NCBI GenBank assembly: GCA_028293405.1
Contig: JAQGOW010000626.1
Coordinates: 1-6,072, forward strand
DNA: 6,072 nt
Origin: Verrucomicrobiales bacterium
GTDB lineage: Bacteria; Verrucomicrobiota; Verrucomicrobiia; Limisphaerales; Palsa-1400
Direction: 5' to 3'
The translations under genes and the position numbers were made by a program. Below, piece after piece: positions 1 through 5,529 of this stretch (within the stretch, counting starts at the first letter, position 1; the number at the start of each line of letters is the position of its first letter). A model generated the notes under the pieces. That model did no database searches. It was not told where the DNA came from and saw nothing but the letters and a program-made list of their open reading frames with translations.

Positions 1-73
1 AGTCACCGTCGCTGAATCGGTCGCGACGATTATCGAGTATCTGACGGCGAACGATAAAGCGGTTCGAAAGTAA
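1..73 (+). CDS. 3' end of an unidentified protein (partial)
   Basis: The frame beginning at base 2 is open from the left edge and ends at TAA 71-73, giving a 23-residue C-terminus that reads VTVAESVATIIEYLTANDKA followed by VRK. It looks like the amphipathic last helix of a soluble protein with a basic tail. Too little is present to name a family. It converges on the small membrane protein gene with only 10 bases between the two stop codons, which is usual for a real gene end. That these residues are coding is inferred from the layout and open frame and not from homology. Confidence 0.5.
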   Translation, partial: VTVAESVATIIEYLTANDKAVRK

Positions 74-83
74 GTGGGTCGCG

Positions 84-209
84 CTAGTGCGGCCACAGAA
101 AGCGCCAGATAATCAGTGCGACGATGATCGCGACGATGATGTAGCCCACCATCGCAGGCGTGAGGCCGCGAGTCTCGGTTGGCGGTTGTTGGCCGGAATT
201 GTTGTCCAT
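84..209 (-). CDS. Small single-pass membrane protein, 41 aa, function unknown
   Basis: The ATG at 209-207 is preceded by a perfect AGGAGG (214-219) with a 4-base spacer. This decides the start over an upstream in-frame ATG at 278 that would add 23 residues and has no such site. The 41-residue product has a polar, Pro/Gln-rich N-terminus (residues 2-18) and a hydrophobic helix of about residues 20-35 (MVGYIIVAIIVALIIW). It ends in a short tail with Arg36, two Trp and a terminal His. The arrangement fits a single transmembrane segment; orientation is not clear from charge (Arg14 before, Arg36 after). I do not recognise a family. It ends ten bases from the stop of the convergent upstream gene and starts divergently from the repeat region and gltX. 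Confidence 0.75.
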   Translation of the reverse strand: MDNNSGQQPPTETRGLTPAMVGYIIVAIIVALIIWRFLWPH

Positions 210-213
210 AGTT

Positions 214-219
214 CCTCCT
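214..219 (-). promoter_or_regulatory. Strong Shine-Dalgarno site for the small membrane protein
   Basis: Read on the - strand the bases are AGGAGG, followed by AACT and then ATG. This is the clearest ribosome binding site in the window and is what fixes the start at 209. Confidence 0.85.
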
Positions 220-322
220 CTTTTAACCATTGCGGCAAATCGCGCGCGCGCAAGATTCGGGGCCCAGTAAACTGCCATCGGCGGCTGAGCTGAAGGTTAA
301 CCCTTGTTTGCCATAATGTGCT

Positions 323-580
323 ATGTTTCAAGTCTTTGCGTATTTTCCAGCAGTTGTAGGGAAATTCCCAACAATTGTAGAACATTTCCCAACAACCGTA
401 GAATATTTCCCTACAGGTGTTGGAAAGGTCGCCACAGTTGTAGGGAAAAGAGCTACGGCTGTTGGGAAGTTCGCTACTGCTGATGGAATGTTCCCAACGG
501 ATGTAGCGAAGATTGCCCGTGCTGTTGGAAATTTCCCCACTGCTGTAGCAAAAGGTCCAGCAGCCGTTGTCGCGAATTAA
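323..580 (+). CDS. Possible heptapeptide-repeat protein, 85 aa (doubtful)
   Basis: The frame from ATG 323 to TAA 578-580 translates the repeat array into eleven heptads of the form F-P-T-x-V-G-K. Examples are FPTIVEH, FPTTVEY, FPTGVGK and FPTDVAK. A seven-residue non-repeat N-terminus (MFQVFAY) precedes them. Val at heptad position 5 is kept in 10 of 11 units and Thr at position 3 in 8 of 11, using three Thr codons, which hints at selection on the peptide. Against coding: there is no ribosome binding site before the ATG. The opposite strand is also open through the array with the same heptad pattern. Any stop-free 21-base unit also stays open by default. It may be a real small protein, or only a DNA repeat that happens to be open. 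Confidence 0.3.
   Translation: MFQVFAYFPAVVGKFPTIVEHFPTTVEYFPTGVGKVATVVGKRATAVGKFATADGMFPTDVAKIARAVGNFPTAVAKGPAAVVAN
344..574. repeat. Array of eleven 21-bp imperfect palindromic units
   Basis: Eleven consecutive units of exactly 21 bases start at 344, 365, 386, 407, 428, 449, 470, 491, 512, 533 and 554. The best-preserved units follow TTCCCAACA-nn-TGTAGGGAA plus one spacer base, which is nearly its own reverse complement. The only systematic break in the symmetry is the pair at unit positions 6 and 15. It is A/A in units 1, 2, 3 and 8, and T/T in units 4, 6 and 7. T/T is what the reverse complement of an A/A unit would show, so units are present in both orientations. Units 5, 9, 10 and 11 have diverged at this pair. 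No indels break the 21-base register. Units 5 to 11 depart more from the consensus than units 1 to 4. Confidence 0.93.
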
Positions 581-625
581 TTGTGAAGCGGATGTCGCGC
601 TTCGAGATTCTTGTGTTCTTCACAA
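581..625. promoter_or_regulatory. Overlapping inverted repeats in the gltX upstream region
   Basis: Two perfect inverted repeats share bases. The long-range one pairs TTGTGAAG (581-588) with CTTCACAA (618-625) over a 29-base loop. The local one pairs GAAGCG (585-590) with CGCTTC (598-603) over a 7-base loop. Both use GAAG at 585-588, so they cannot form together. The local hairpin is followed by GAGATTCTTG and lacks a proper T run, so it is a poor intrinsic terminator. If transcribed, the pair could act as an RNA switch; as DNA, the 8-bp arms could be an operator. Neither role is shown. Confidence 0.35.
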
Positions 626-640
626 CTTTTACGGTTAAAT
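611..640 (+). promoter_or_regulatory. Weak candidate promoter for gltX
   Basis: TTGTGT (611-616) and TTAAAT (635-640) are separated by 18 bases. Each is a partial match to sigma-70 boxes (TTAAAT matches 4 of 6). If used, transcription would begin close to the ATG at 648, which would agree with the lack of a ribosome binding site there. The match is too weak to be more than a suggestion. Confidence 0.2.
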
Positions 641-647
641 TCCGGCC

Positions 648-1991
648 ATGAACGTTCGAGTTCGATTTGCTCCGAGCCCCACCGGCTATTTGCACATTGG
701 CGGTGCGCGCACGGCTTTGTTCAACTGGCTTTATGCGCGCCACACCGGCGGCACTTTTATTTTGCGCATCGAAGATACCGACACCGCGCGCAACACGCAG
801 GAAGCGACCGATGTCATCCTGCACGGCTTGCGCTGGCTGGGGCTGGATTGGGATGAAGGCCCGGCCACGCCCGATCCGAAGGGCGCGAGCAAAGGCGATT
901 GCGGCCCGTATTTTCAATCGCAGCGCAATGACATTTATCGCAAACGCATTGAGGAATTGCGCGACAAAGGAATGGCTTACGAGCACGAAGGCGCGATCAA
1001 GTTTAAGATGGGTCGCGACGCTGTGGTGATTCCAGATTTGGTCGTCGGCGATGTGCGTCGCGAATTGACCGATCGTGAAGCGGTGGATCCGGATTTCGTA
1101 ATCGTGCGCTCGGATGGGCAACCGGTGTTCCATTTCGTCAACGTTGTCGATGATTTGGAAATGAAGATCACCCACGTGATTCGCGGCGAAGATCACTTGA
1201 CCAATACGGCCAAGCACATCGCGATGTTCCGCGCGTTCGGCGTGGAAGCACCGAAATACGCGCACATTCCGCTCATCCTCAATCCCGACGGCACGAAGAT
1301 GAGCAAGCGCGATCTGGGCGCGTCGTTGCAGACTTATGTGGACGAAGGCTTCGATCCTGCGGCGGTGGTTAATTATCTGTCGTTGCTCGGTTGGTCGCCG
1401 AAAGAAAATCGCGAGAAGATGCCGATTGAAGAAATCGTGCAACGCTTCGACCTGCCCCAAATCCTTCGTCACAACGCGCGCTTCGACATGACGAAACTTC
1501 AGTGGCTCGACGGTGAGTATTTGCGCGAACTGCCGGATGATAAATTCCAGACGATGGCCGCCGACGCGTTCCGTAGTGCCGGAGTGGCACTGGACAAATT
1601 TCCAGCGAGCTACGTAAGTGCCGCGATCGCGACGTGCAAAGGGAAGGTGAAGCGTTTTAGTGAGTTGCCCGCGTATGCTGGATTTTATTTTGCTGATGAC
1701 GTGAAAATTGATCCAGCGGTTGCTGCGACTGACTTCACGCTCGACAACCTGGCGCGATTGAAAAAATTCCGTGACGCCCTGGACGCGTTGTCGGATTTCA
1801 ACGCCAGCACAATTGAGCAAACGATCAAAGCGACGGCGAAAGAGTTGGGCGTGAAACTTGGACTACTGATTCATCCCACGCGCCTGGCATGCACCGGCAG
1901 TACCTCAGGTCCGAGCCTGTATCACTTGATGGAAGTCATCGGAAAACCGACGGTGATGAAACGTTTGGACTCGGTTTTAGTCGCCGCTTGA
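648..1991 (+). CDS. gltX: Glutamyl-tRNA synthetase
   Basis: This cytoplasmic class I aminoacyl-tRNA synthetase joins glutamate to tRNA-Glu with ATP. The N-terminus FAPSPTGYLHIGGARTA carries the HIGH-type signature (HIGG, residues 16-19). KMSKR is at residues 217-221. Glu-site landmarks are present: LRIEDTD (39-45), the NVVDDLEMKITHVIRGEDHL region and RFDMTKLQWLDGEYL. The helical anticodon-binding part runs from about residue 300 to the end and finishes in the expected pattern (HPTRLACTGSTSGPSLY). At 447 residues it is shorter than the common 465-500. The shortfall lies after residue 111, where AYEHEGAIKFK replaces the roughly 35-residue subdomain that in many GluRS carries a zinc-type Cys cluster. 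The ATG at 648 fits the family start exactly, yet no Shine-Dalgarno sequence precedes it. Whether it also charges tRNA-Gln cannot be told from sequence alone. An 82-base gap separates it from the lipoprotein gene. Confidence 0.97.
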   Translation: MNVRVRFAPSPTGYLHIGGARTALFNWLYARHTGGTFILRIEDTDTARNTQEATDVILHGLRWLGLDWDEGPATPDPKGASKGDCGPYFQSQRNDIYRKRIEELRDKGMAYEHEGAIKFKMGRDAVVIPDLVVGDVRRELTDREAVDPDFVIVRSDGQPVFHFVNVVDDLEMKITHVIRGEDHLTNTAKHIAMFRAFGVEAPKYAHIPLILNPDGTKMSKRDLGASLQTYVDEGFDPAAVVNYLSLLGWSPKENREKMPIEEIVQRFDLPQILRHNARFDMTKLQWLDGEYLRELPDDKFQTMAADAFRSAGVALDKFPASYVSAAIATCKGKVKRFSELPAYAGFYFADDVKIDPAVAATDFTLDNLARLKKFRDALDALSDFNASTIEQTIKATAKELGVKLGLLIHPTRLACTGSTSGPSLYHLMEVIGKPTVMKRLDSVLVAA

Positions 1992-1997
1992 GCTTGT

Positions 1998-2035
1998 AAC
2001 ATGCATTTGCCTCGAACGATAAGCGCGAGCATGTT
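1998..2035 (+). repeat. Inverted repeat downstream of gltX
   Basis: AACATGC (1998-2004) and GCATGTT (2029-2035) are perfect 7-bp arms. A smaller CTCG (2011-2014) / CGAG (2026-2029) pair lies inside and competes for one base. The hairpin sits seven bases after the gltX stop, where a terminator is expected, but it is followed by GAATGTAGTAG and not by a T run. It may stabilise the 3' end of the mRNA or be a factor-dependent end. Confidence 0.35.
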
Positions 2036-2064
2036 GAATGTAGTAGTTTATAGCCCGTCTAACT

Positions 2065-2068
2065 GGAG
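2065..2068 (+). promoter_or_regulatory. Ribosome binding site of the lipoprotein gene
   Basis: GGAG lies five bases before ATG 2074 in the context CTGGAGAATAT. It supports the start that also gives a complete lipoprotein signal peptide. Confidence 0.7.
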
Positions 2069-2073
2069 AATAT

Positions 2074-2463
2074 ATGAAGCCGATTGTTTTTAGAGCATTT
2101 TTGGTCGTCGCAGTTGCGGCGGCGATTGTCGGTTGCGGCACGCCTTACACTTACTCGCCATACGTCGGCCAACAGAAGAACTGGACTACCGCTCCCGGTG
2201 GCTACGTTCGTTATGTTCGCGACGTGCCGTTCTATCCGCCCGGCCAATATCCAAACCGACCTTACGTCATCGTCGGTGCCGTCAGCACCGATAACGAAGA
2301 CAACATGGTTCGCGCCGCGCACGAGCAACATGCCGATGCCGTGCTGGTTTCGCACGACGAAGTTTATCCAACAGGATCGGTAGCAATGGAAGGAGCCGGG
2401 GTCATCTGGTCGCAACCGACCACTGGACGCGCGCTCACCGCGAATTTGATTCGATTCCAGTAA
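2074..2463 (+). CDS. Small secreted lipoprotein, 129 aa
   Basis: The first 20 residues are a lipoprotein signal peptide: Lys2 and Arg7, a hydrophobic core (AFLVVAVAAAIVG) and a lipobox IVGC with the lipidated Cys at residue 21. The mature protein would have about 109 residues and be anchored to a membrane facing the periplasm. After a Tyr/Pro-rich linker (residues 24-60) comes a compact domain. It has a VIVGAVSTDNED strand-turn, a helix with ARAA-like small residues, then HADAVLVSHDEV. This order (P-Y-x-hydrophobic-G strand, helix, ADAV strand) resembles small alpha/beta lipoprotein domains that carry an IGxV...GADA pattern. I cannot assign it to a named family. No enzyme motif is visible. 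It has its own ribosome binding site and lies between gltX and tRNA-Leu; no functional link with either is implied. Confidence 0.85.
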   Translation: MKPIVFRAFLVVAVAAAIVGCGTPYTYSPYVGQQKNWTTAPGGYVRYVRDVPFYPPGQYPNRPYVIVGAVSTDNEDNMVRAAHEQHADAVLVSHDEVYPTGSVAMEGAGVIWSQPTTGRALTANLIRFQ

Positions 2464-2491
2464 CGACTGAAGCGGAAAGCGAATTGGATTC

Positions 2492-2519
2492 TTGCGTTCG
2501 TGTGTTTGCCTGTGATATT
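2492..2519 (+). promoter_or_regulatory. Candidate promoter of tRNA-Leu
   Basis: TTGCGT (2492-2497) and GATATT (2514-2519) are 16 bases apart, with TG at 2511-2512 in the extended -10 position. The predicted start near 2526 leaves a leader of about 12 bases before the tRNA at 2538. Matches are only 3 of 6 and 4 of 6, so this is tentative. Confidence 0.3.
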
Positions 2520-2537
2520 GGTGAGCGGTAACGTGAA

Positions 2538-2622
2538 GCCCACGTGGCGGAATTGGCAGACGCGCTAGATTCAGGTTCTAGTGAGTAACATCGTACAGGT
2601 TCAAGTCCTGTCGTGGGCACCA
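2538..2622 (+). tRNA. tRNA-Leu, anticodon CAG (reads CUG)
   Basis: The full cloverleaf can be drawn by eye. The acceptor stem is GCCCACG (2538-2544) with CGTGGGC (2612-2618). The D arm GCG...CGC encloses AATTGGCAGA. The anticodon stem is CTAGA/TCTAG (2565-2569, 2577-2581) with loop TTCAGGT and anticodon CAG at 2572-2574. The variable arm is long, as in class II tRNAs (2582-2594, three-pair stem TGA/TCG), and short for a leucine tRNA. The T arm is ACAGG-TTCAAGT-CCTGT (2595-2611). The discriminator is A2619, as expected for leucine, and CCA is encoded (2620-2622). The D-arm sequence TGGCGGAATTGGCAGACGC is typical of bacterial leucine tRNAs. Confidence 0.97.
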
Positions 2623-2647
2623 CTTCACAATTTCTCCCACGAGTTTT
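2611..2647 (+). terminator. Possible tRNA-Leu terminator that reuses the acceptor strand
   Basis: TCGTGGG (2611-2617), which contains most of the 3' acceptor strand of the tRNA, is exactly complementary to CCCACGA (2636-2642) downstream. This 7-bp GC-rich stem has an 18-base loop and is followed by GTTTT (2643-2647). That is a stem plus short T run, as in intrinsic terminators, but it would have to compete with the mature acceptor stem. The T run overlaps the stop codon of the convergent exonuclease gene. Confidence 0.4.
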
Positions 2648-3182
2648 ACCACGCAACGTTGACGCTCATCTTTTTGCCGAATCGATTCGTGTAGAACAGT
2701 TGCTTTTGCGTCATGCCGTATTCGTGGACCATCTTGGTAATCTTTACGTCGTAGCAGCAATACTCCGCAATATCCAACAGCTTGCCTTCCTTATACCAAT
2801 GAATCGCTTGCATGCCTTCGCTGGTTTTTTCCACGCCAAGCGTTGCGGTGGCAATCGAGTCTAGCGAGAGCCGGTGTTGCAGTGTTTTTTGCAAATCCAA
2901 CATCAGATCAAGACTCGGAACTTGTTCCCAATCGAAGAACGGATTGTGGCCTTGCAGCACGGTGAAATCGAAACGCTCGCTATTGAATCCAACCACGAGG
3001 TCGGCGCGGCGCAGTTCATCGATCAGTTCGTTGACCTGGCCTTCACCGAAAATTTTGTACTCGCCGCGAGCAGTGCTGTAGGTCACGCCGATGCTCATGC
3101 GCATGTCGCGAATTTTATCCCAGCCGCCGACTTCTGCTGCTGATTTTTGGGTTTCGATGTCGAAGTAGACGATATTTTTCAC
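2646..3182 (-). CDS. Stand-alone DEDDy-type 3'-5' exonuclease (RNase H-like fold), 178 aa
   Basis: The protein is a single ribonuclease H-like exonuclease domain. Exo I is FDIET with Asp8 and Glu10. Exo II is GFNSERFDFTVL with Asn67 and Asp72. Exo III is YCCYD with Tyr141 and Asp145, i.e. the YxxxD spacing of the DEDDy class (as in the proofreading domain of family B polymerases and the RNase_H_2/YprB-like group). These four acids would bind two metal ions and remove nucleotides from a 3' end; whether the target is DNA or RNA is unknown. No helicase or polymerase part is attached and the domain is near minimal length. The start is GTG at 3182-3180: an in-frame TAA lies 24 bases upstream with no ATG between, and only a poor ribosome binding site is visible. 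It follows the molybdoenzyme gene by 64 bases on the same strand and may be co-transcribed. Confidence 0.88.
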   Translation of the reverse strand: MKNIVYFDIETQKSAAEVGGWDKIRDMRMSIGVTYSTARGEYKIFGEGQVNELIDELRRADLVVGFNSERFDFTVLQGHNPFFDWEQVPSLDLMLDLQKTLQHRLSLDSIATATLGVEKTSEGMQAIHWYKEGKLLDIAEYCCYDVKITKMVHEYGMTQKQLFYTNRFGKKMSVNVAW

Positions 3183-3246
3183 ACGCTTTGGTTGTGTGCG
3201 TTTTTAACACAGCAACCGAAAACCGTGCGAGCAAAAACGTGACTTA
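3183..3246. other. Short gap between molybdoenzyme and exonuclease genes
   Basis: CGTTTTT (3199-3205) and AAAAACG (3233-3239) form a 7-bp AT-rich inverted repeat around a 27-base loop. The stem is weak, and on the transcribed strand it is not followed by a T run. No good promoter or terminator is evident, which is compatible with read-through from the upstream gene. Confidence 0.35.
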
Positions 3247-5493
3247 TTAGCTGAGTTTCTCGATGCGCGCTTGTGCGTTGTAGTCTGGCACGCCGCCGAC
3301 GGCATCGTAGTTGCCACGCCGGATGATGACGTTGCCTTCCGGCCAGTGGACCTGAAGATTGCCGCGCGCGATCGGCGCGATGAACACGCGGCCTTCCATG
3401 CGCCCAACACTGTTCACTAAAGCAATGCGGTCATTCTGCTGGAGCTTGAGTTGTTCGGCGTCCTCAGGGCTGATGAAAATGGCATCGCGTTGGGCGCCGG
3501 TAATTGAGCAGGTCTCGTGATAGATGAGGGTGTTGAACTGTTTTCCGCGGCGCGAGCTGATCTCAAATACGCCAGCGGGCTTCGTGAGGTTTGGGAGCGG
3601 GACGGCTTTGAAATGGGCTTTGCCATCGGGCGTCGGGAATTTCCAATCGGCGCAAAGATGGCGGCCGTTGTATTGAATGGCGTCTCCGGTTTTGCGCAAG
3701 TCTTGGATGCCGTCGTAAAACGGAACGACACGTGCGATTTCCTCTCGCATTTTCCAACCAGTTTCACATTTCAACAGATGCGCCTTCTCTGGGTAAACGA
3801 CCGCGGCGAGTTCACGTAAAATTTTCCATTCCGCTTTGGCTTCACCGACCTGCCGTGGAATTTCGGGGCTGAAAGCAACGCGCCGTTCGGTCGTGGTTTC
3901 AATGCCACCATCGTCTTGTTCGTATCGCGTTTTCGCGGGGAGTAACAACACTTCGTCCTTCGGTTCAATGAACATCTGATCGCATAGGATGATGTCCTGG
4001 TGCACACGCATGGGAACGTTAGCAAGTGCGCGGGTGACGTAGTTTGGGTCGGGCAATGTGCGCAGGAAATTACCGCCGATCGAATACAAAACATCGAGGT
4101 CACCGTTGGCGCACGCATCGACCATTTCAGGACTGGTCATGCCTTGCCAGTCGGGGACTTCGAAGCCGTATTCTTTGGAAAGGATCACCGCGTTTTGCGC
4201 ATTGATCGGTTTGCCGCCGGGAAACACGGTCGAATACGCGCCCATCTCCGCGCCACCTTGAACACTTGAGTGACCGCGAATCGGCATCAATCCGTTTTTG
4301 TCGCGACCGACGTAGCCTTTGAGCAAACCGAGATTCAACACCGCCGAAACCGCATCGCCGCCGTACGAGTGCTGCGTGATGCCCATGCTCCAGACGAGCA
4401 CGGCGTTTTTCGCGTCGCGGATGAGTTCGGCGAATTCATGCATCGAGGCGCGAGGTAAACCCGAATCGCGCTCCAACGTTGCCCAATCCATTTTCTCAGC
4501 GGCGGCTTTGAATGAGTCGAACTCAGCCGTGTGTTTTTGAACGAAGTTGTTGTCTTCCCAACCGTTCTCCAAAATGATCTTGGCCACACCGTAAAGGAAT
4601 GCGATGTCGCCGCCTTGCGAGACCGGGAACCAATAATCCATGATGTCGGTTCCGAAGATCGCGCTCTTCGCAGTGGAAGGCACCCAGTAACGTTCGAGTC
4701 CCGGCTCGCGATATGGATTTACCACGACGACTTTTGTGCCGAGCAATTTCGCTTCGTGTAAATACTTGGTCGTAACCGGTTGATCGTTCGCCGGGTTTGC
4801 GCCGAAGAAGATGATTAGGTCGGTACCATACCAATCGATATAACTGCAAGTCGTCGCCGCGACACCGACGGCGTGTTTCATCGCGCCAGTGGATGGCGAG
4901 TGGCAAAGGCGTGCAGCGTTATCGACGTTGTTGGTGCCTAGGAAACGCGCAGCTTTTTGCGCCATGTAATAAACCTCGTTCGTTACTCCGCGTGACGTGA
5001 CGAAGAACGCAAACCGTTTGGGATTGCTGGCGCGAATGCGTTTGGCGATCCGTGCGTAAGCTTCGTCCCACGAGATGCGTCGAAACCCTTTGTCGCCGCG
5101 CTCGCGGAGCATGGGGTAGGGAAGTCGGCCTAATTCACGCAACTGCGCATTGTCGAGCGACTTCAGTTTTGCGACGTCTTCCAGGAGCGAAACCTCCAAT
5201 GGCGGCATGGTGTTCAGCCGAAGTAGATTCAGGCGCGTCATGCATAGATGCACGCCATCGATCGTCCAGTCGTGCAACCCTGCCACACCGAGCGCGCAGC
5301 CATCGCACACGCCTTTGGTGATGACTTTCCAAGCGTACCCGAGGTTATCGCGGTTTTGCCAAATCACCTTGAGCATGTCGCGGAAATGTTTTGGCTTCGT
5401 CTGGCCGAGACCAAACGGCACCAAACCCTTCAGCTTGTCGCTAAAGGTTTTTTCCAGCTTGTGCGAACGGCTTTTTGGAGCAGCGCGGTTCAT
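3247..5493 (-). CDS. FdhF/YdeP-type molybdopterin oxidoreductase alpha subunit, 748 aa
   Basis: This is a full-length member of the molybdopterin (bis-MGD) oxidoreductase superfamily, closest in pattern to E. coli YdeP, a formate dehydrogenase H-like branch. Near the N-terminus, Cys63 and Cys66 (GVCDGCALG) and Cys84 (HLCMTR) form a Cx2Cx17C iron-sulfur motif; like YdeP it shows three of the four usual Cys. The predicted Mo ligand is Cys197 followed by His198 (RLCHSPSTG), in the place of selenocysteine in FdhF, so no Sec is needed. Cofactor-binding segments include FFGANPANDQP (from 229), WSMGITQH (to 375) and MPIRGHSSVQGG (403-414). The C-terminal cap (about 642-748) starts FEISSRRGKQFNT and contains VHWPEGN. 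No twin-arginine signal is present, so it should be cytoplasmic. ATG 5493 is the first possible start after the upstream gene's stop. The substrate is unknown: YdeP relatives have been linked to acid resistance and formate-like chemistry, but that cannot be transferred here. Confidence 0.95.
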   Translation of the reverse strand: MNRAAPKSRSHKLEKTFSDKLKGLVPFGLGQTKPKHFRDMLKVIWQNRDNLGYAWKVITKGVCDGCALGVAGLHDWTIDGVHLCMTRLNLLRLNTMPPLEVSLLEDVAKLKSLDNAQLRELGRLPYPMLRERGDKGFRRISWDEAYARIAKRIRASNPKRFAFFVTSRGVTNEVYYMAQKAARFLGTNNVDNAARLCHSPSTGAMKHAVGVAATTCSYIDWYGTDLIIFFGANPANDQPVTTKYLHEAKLLGTKVVVVNPYREPGLERYWVPSTAKSAIFGTDIMDYWFPVSQGGDIAFLYGVAKIILENGWEDNNFVQKHTAEFDSFKAAAEKMDWATLERDSGLPRASMHEFAELIRDAKNAVLVWSMGITQHSYGGDAVSAVLNLGLLKGYVGRDKNGLMPIRGHSSVQGGAEMGAYSTVFPGGKPINAQNAVILSKEYGFEVPDWQGMTSPEMVDACANGDLDVLYSIGGNFLRTLPDPNYVTRALANVPMRVHQDIILCDQMFIEPKDEVLLLPAKTRYEQDDGGIETTTERRVAFSPEIPRQVGEAKAEWKILRELAAVVYPEKAHLLKCETGWKMREEIARVVPFYDGIQDLRKTGDAIQYNGRHLCADWKFPTPDGKAHFKAVPLPNLTKPAGVFEISSRRGKQFNTLIYHETCSITGAQRDAIFISPEDAEQLKLQQNDRIALVNSVGRMEGRVFIAPIARGNLQVHWPEGNVIIRRGNYDAVGGVPDYNAQARIEKLS

Positions 5494-5529
5494 TGGTCGG
5501 AGACTCGATACGTCGGCTGCTACAAAAGC

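Larger units (their letters stand above)
210..647. other. Intergenic region between the divergent small membrane protein gene and gltX
   Basis: This 438-base stretch has no recognisable conserved gene. From left to right it holds the ribosome binding site of the small protein, an alternating CG run at about 240-249, and a non-repetitive segment to 343. The 21-bp palindromic repeat array follows at 344-574, then a 73-base leader segment with overlapping inverted repeats before gltX. Promoters for both divergent genes must lie here or nearby, but no strong pair of -35/-10 boxes stands out. Confidence 0.7.

Noticed and set aside
344..574. CRISPR array
   Set aside because: The 21-base units are contiguous with no unique spacers between conserved repeats, and no cas gene is present.
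474..1820. A 448-codon open frame on the - strand opposite gltX
   Set aside because: It lies antisense to a clear gltX with all motifs, has a composition rich in His, Arg and Gln typical of a shadow frame, and extends into the repeat array.
2610..2650. Integration (att) site at the 3' end of tRNA-Leu
   Set aside because: The similar downstream segment is the complement of the 3' acceptor strand and not a direct copy of it, and no integrase gene or second copy is visible.
2435..2760. Open frames on the - strand across the tRNA that read VVPTTGLEPVRCYSLEPES and CPRQDLNLYDVTH
   Set aside because: These are the well-known false translations of the antisense of a tRNA gene and its flank; the tRNA-Leu explains the sequence.
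3180..3246. Intrinsic terminator between the molybdoenzyme and the exonuclease
   Set aside because: The stems found (CACAC/GTGTG and CGTTTTT/AAAAACG) are weak or AT-rich and lack a T run on the transcribed strand.
4903..4905. Possible selenocysteine site in the molybdoenzyme
   Set aside because: The Mo-ligand position is an ordinary Cys codon (Cys197) and the frame is uninterrupted, so no UGA recoding is needed.
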